Below, piece after piece: positions 5,128 through 5,923 of a stretch of 5,923 nt of DNA (position 1 is the first letter of the stretch; each line of letters starts with the position of its first letter). This DNA comes from Xanthobacteraceae bacterium (GTDB lineage: Bacteria; Pseudomonadota; Alphaproteobacteria; Rhizobiales; Xanthobacteraceae), in contig JASHYD010000303.1 of NCBI GenBank assembly GCA_030043175.1, positions 1 through 5,923 of the forward strand. The letters run 5' to 3'. The notes under the pieces are model-generated. The model had not been told where the DNA came from and searched no databases. It saw nothing but the letters and a program-made list of their open reading frames with translations. The position numbers and the translations under genes are program-made.

Positions 5128-5910
5128 TCAGGCATTGAGCAAGGCCAGAGCGGCCGCATGGGTGCGGCGATCGCCGGCTGCGGCGATGCGGCCACCCGAT
5201 ACCGGCGCGTCGCCATCCCAGGTGGTGACGATGCCACCTGCGCCGGAAATGATGGGGATCAGGGCTGCCACATCGTGCGGCTTGAGTTCGGTCTCGATAA
5301 CCAGGTCCACATGACCGGCTGCGAGCATGCAATAAGAATAGCAATCGCCGCCGTAGCGCGAGAGCCGGACCGCCTGTTCGACCCTGGCGAAGGCAGCGCG
5401 GTCGGCCGCGTTCATTAGCCGCGGGCTCGTGGTGTAGAGGATTGCCGCATCGAGAGTCGGGCAAGGTCGAACCCTGAGCGCTCGGCTGCCGGCGGGACCC
5501 CGATAGGCGGCGGCGCGGCCGTCGCCCGAAAAGCGCTCCCCGATGAATGGCTGGTGCACCATTCCGAACACGGGTTGTCCCAACCGGGTCAGGGCGATCA
5601 AGGTACCCCATGCCGGCATGCCGGAGATAAATGATTTGGTGCCGTCGATCGGGTCAAGCACCCACACGAATTCGGCGTCGCTGCGTTCGGCGCCGAATTC
5701 CTCGCCGATGATCCCATGGGCCGGAAACTTCTCCCGGATCAATGCACGCATCGCCTGTTCGGCCGCGCGGTCGGCCGCGGTTACCGGGTCGAATACGCCG
5801 CCGCGGCTTTTGTCCTCGACGCAGAGCAAGGTGCGAAAGAACGGTCTGATCGCATCCCCCGACGCCGTCGCAAGCTCGCCCACAAAAGCTTCAAAATCCA
5901 CCGCAGTCAT
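5128..5910 (-). CDS. hisN: Histidinol-phosphate phosphatase, inositol monophosphatase family
   Basis: The 260-residue protein has the metal-binding signatures of the IMPase superfamily: FDPVTAADRAAE (40-51), GEEFG with Glu70, and WVLDPIDGTKSF with Asp86, Ile88 and Asp89. The distal Asp213 lies in LKPHDVAALIPIISGAGG. The HDVAALIPII form, in place of the W-D-x-A-x-G of inositol phosphatases, and the YGGDCYSYCMLAAGHVDLVIE block (186-206) point to the HisN branch. HisN hydrolyses L-histidinol phosphate to histidinol, the penultimate step of histidine synthesis, with Mg2+ in the cytoplasm. Length is normal for the family. GAGAGG (complement of 5918-5923) stands 7 nt before the ATG, at the very edge of the window, so any upstream operon partner is out of view. 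The 161-nt spacer to the convergent hydrolase gene holds a 6-bp GC repeat (5095-5100 with 5111-5116) but no T-run terminator on either strand. A 3'-phosphoadenosine or inositol phosphatase remains a minor alternative. Confidence 0.9.
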   Translation of the reverse strand: MTAVDFEAFVGELATASGDAIRPFFRTLLCVEDKSRGGVFDPVTAADRAAEQAMRALIREKFPAHGIIGEEFGAERSDAEFVWVLDPIDGTKSFISGMPAWGTLIALTRLGQPVFGMVHQPFIGERFSGDGRAAAYRGPAGSRALRVRPCPTLDAAILYTTSPRLMNAADRAAFARVEQAVRLSRYGGDCYSYCMLAAGHVDLVIETELKPHDVAALIPIISGAGGIVTTWDGDAPVSGGRIAAAGDRRTHAAALALLNA

Positions 5911-5923
5911 TTCGGCGCCTCTC

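Noticed and set aside
5030..5611. Minus-strand frame of 193 codons overlapping hisN
   Set aside because: Arg-rich shadow in another frame of a gene with intact metal-binding motifs.
1..5923. CRISPR arrays, tRNA or rRNA genes
   Set aside because: No regularly spaced direct repeats, no cloverleaf with CCA-adjacent acceptor, and no rRNA-like segment was seen on either strand.

Overview
The window looks like chromosomal DNA of an alphaproteobacterium of the order Hyphomicrobiales (Bradyrhizobium / Xanthobacteraceae-like). The grounds are high GC with strong third-position G/C bias, the type of GOGAT, HisN and lysophospholipase-like proteins, and a small heat-shock gene carrying an RpoH promoter and a ROSE-type leader, an arrangement known mainly from rhizobia. 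This placement is inference from recalled family resemblance; no search was run.

Layout, left to right. (1) The first 228 codons of gltB (glutamate synthase large chain) on the minus strand, running off the left edge. (2) A 399-nt divergent spacer with several inverted repeats. (3) A plus-strand low-specificity L-threonine aldolase. (4) A spacer of about 515 nt with no convincing protein gene but dense nested stem-loops. Read on the minus strand it resembles the HEARO / IscB omega-RNA architecture: an end-type GC hairpin, a chain of conserved-looking stems, then a long 3' hairpin. No iscB gene follows. I interpret it as a solitary or decayed omega-RNA-bearing IS200/IS605-like element. (5) A plus-strand exported PepSY-like protein that starts only about 15-20 nt from the element's end. 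(6) A minus-strand Hsp20 chaperone with a factor-independent terminator, a ROSE-like RNA thermometer and a sigma-32 (RpoH) type promoter. (7) A divergent plus-strand alpha/beta hydrolase of the lysophospholipase L2 (PldB) type. (8) A convergent minus-strand histidinol-phosphate phosphatase (hisN) whose start is just inside the right edge.

The protein genes are mostly single transcription units on alternating strands, so there is no large operon. Three are amino-acid metabolism genes (GOGAT nitrogen assimilation, threonine/glycine interconversion, histidine synthesis). Hsp20 and the hydrolase share a divergent control region.

The two parts most worth a second look are the protein-less omega-RNA candidate at about 2386-2638, whose guide position would fall antisense on the ribosome-binding site and start of the neighbouring gene, and the very complete heat-control region at 3807-3921.
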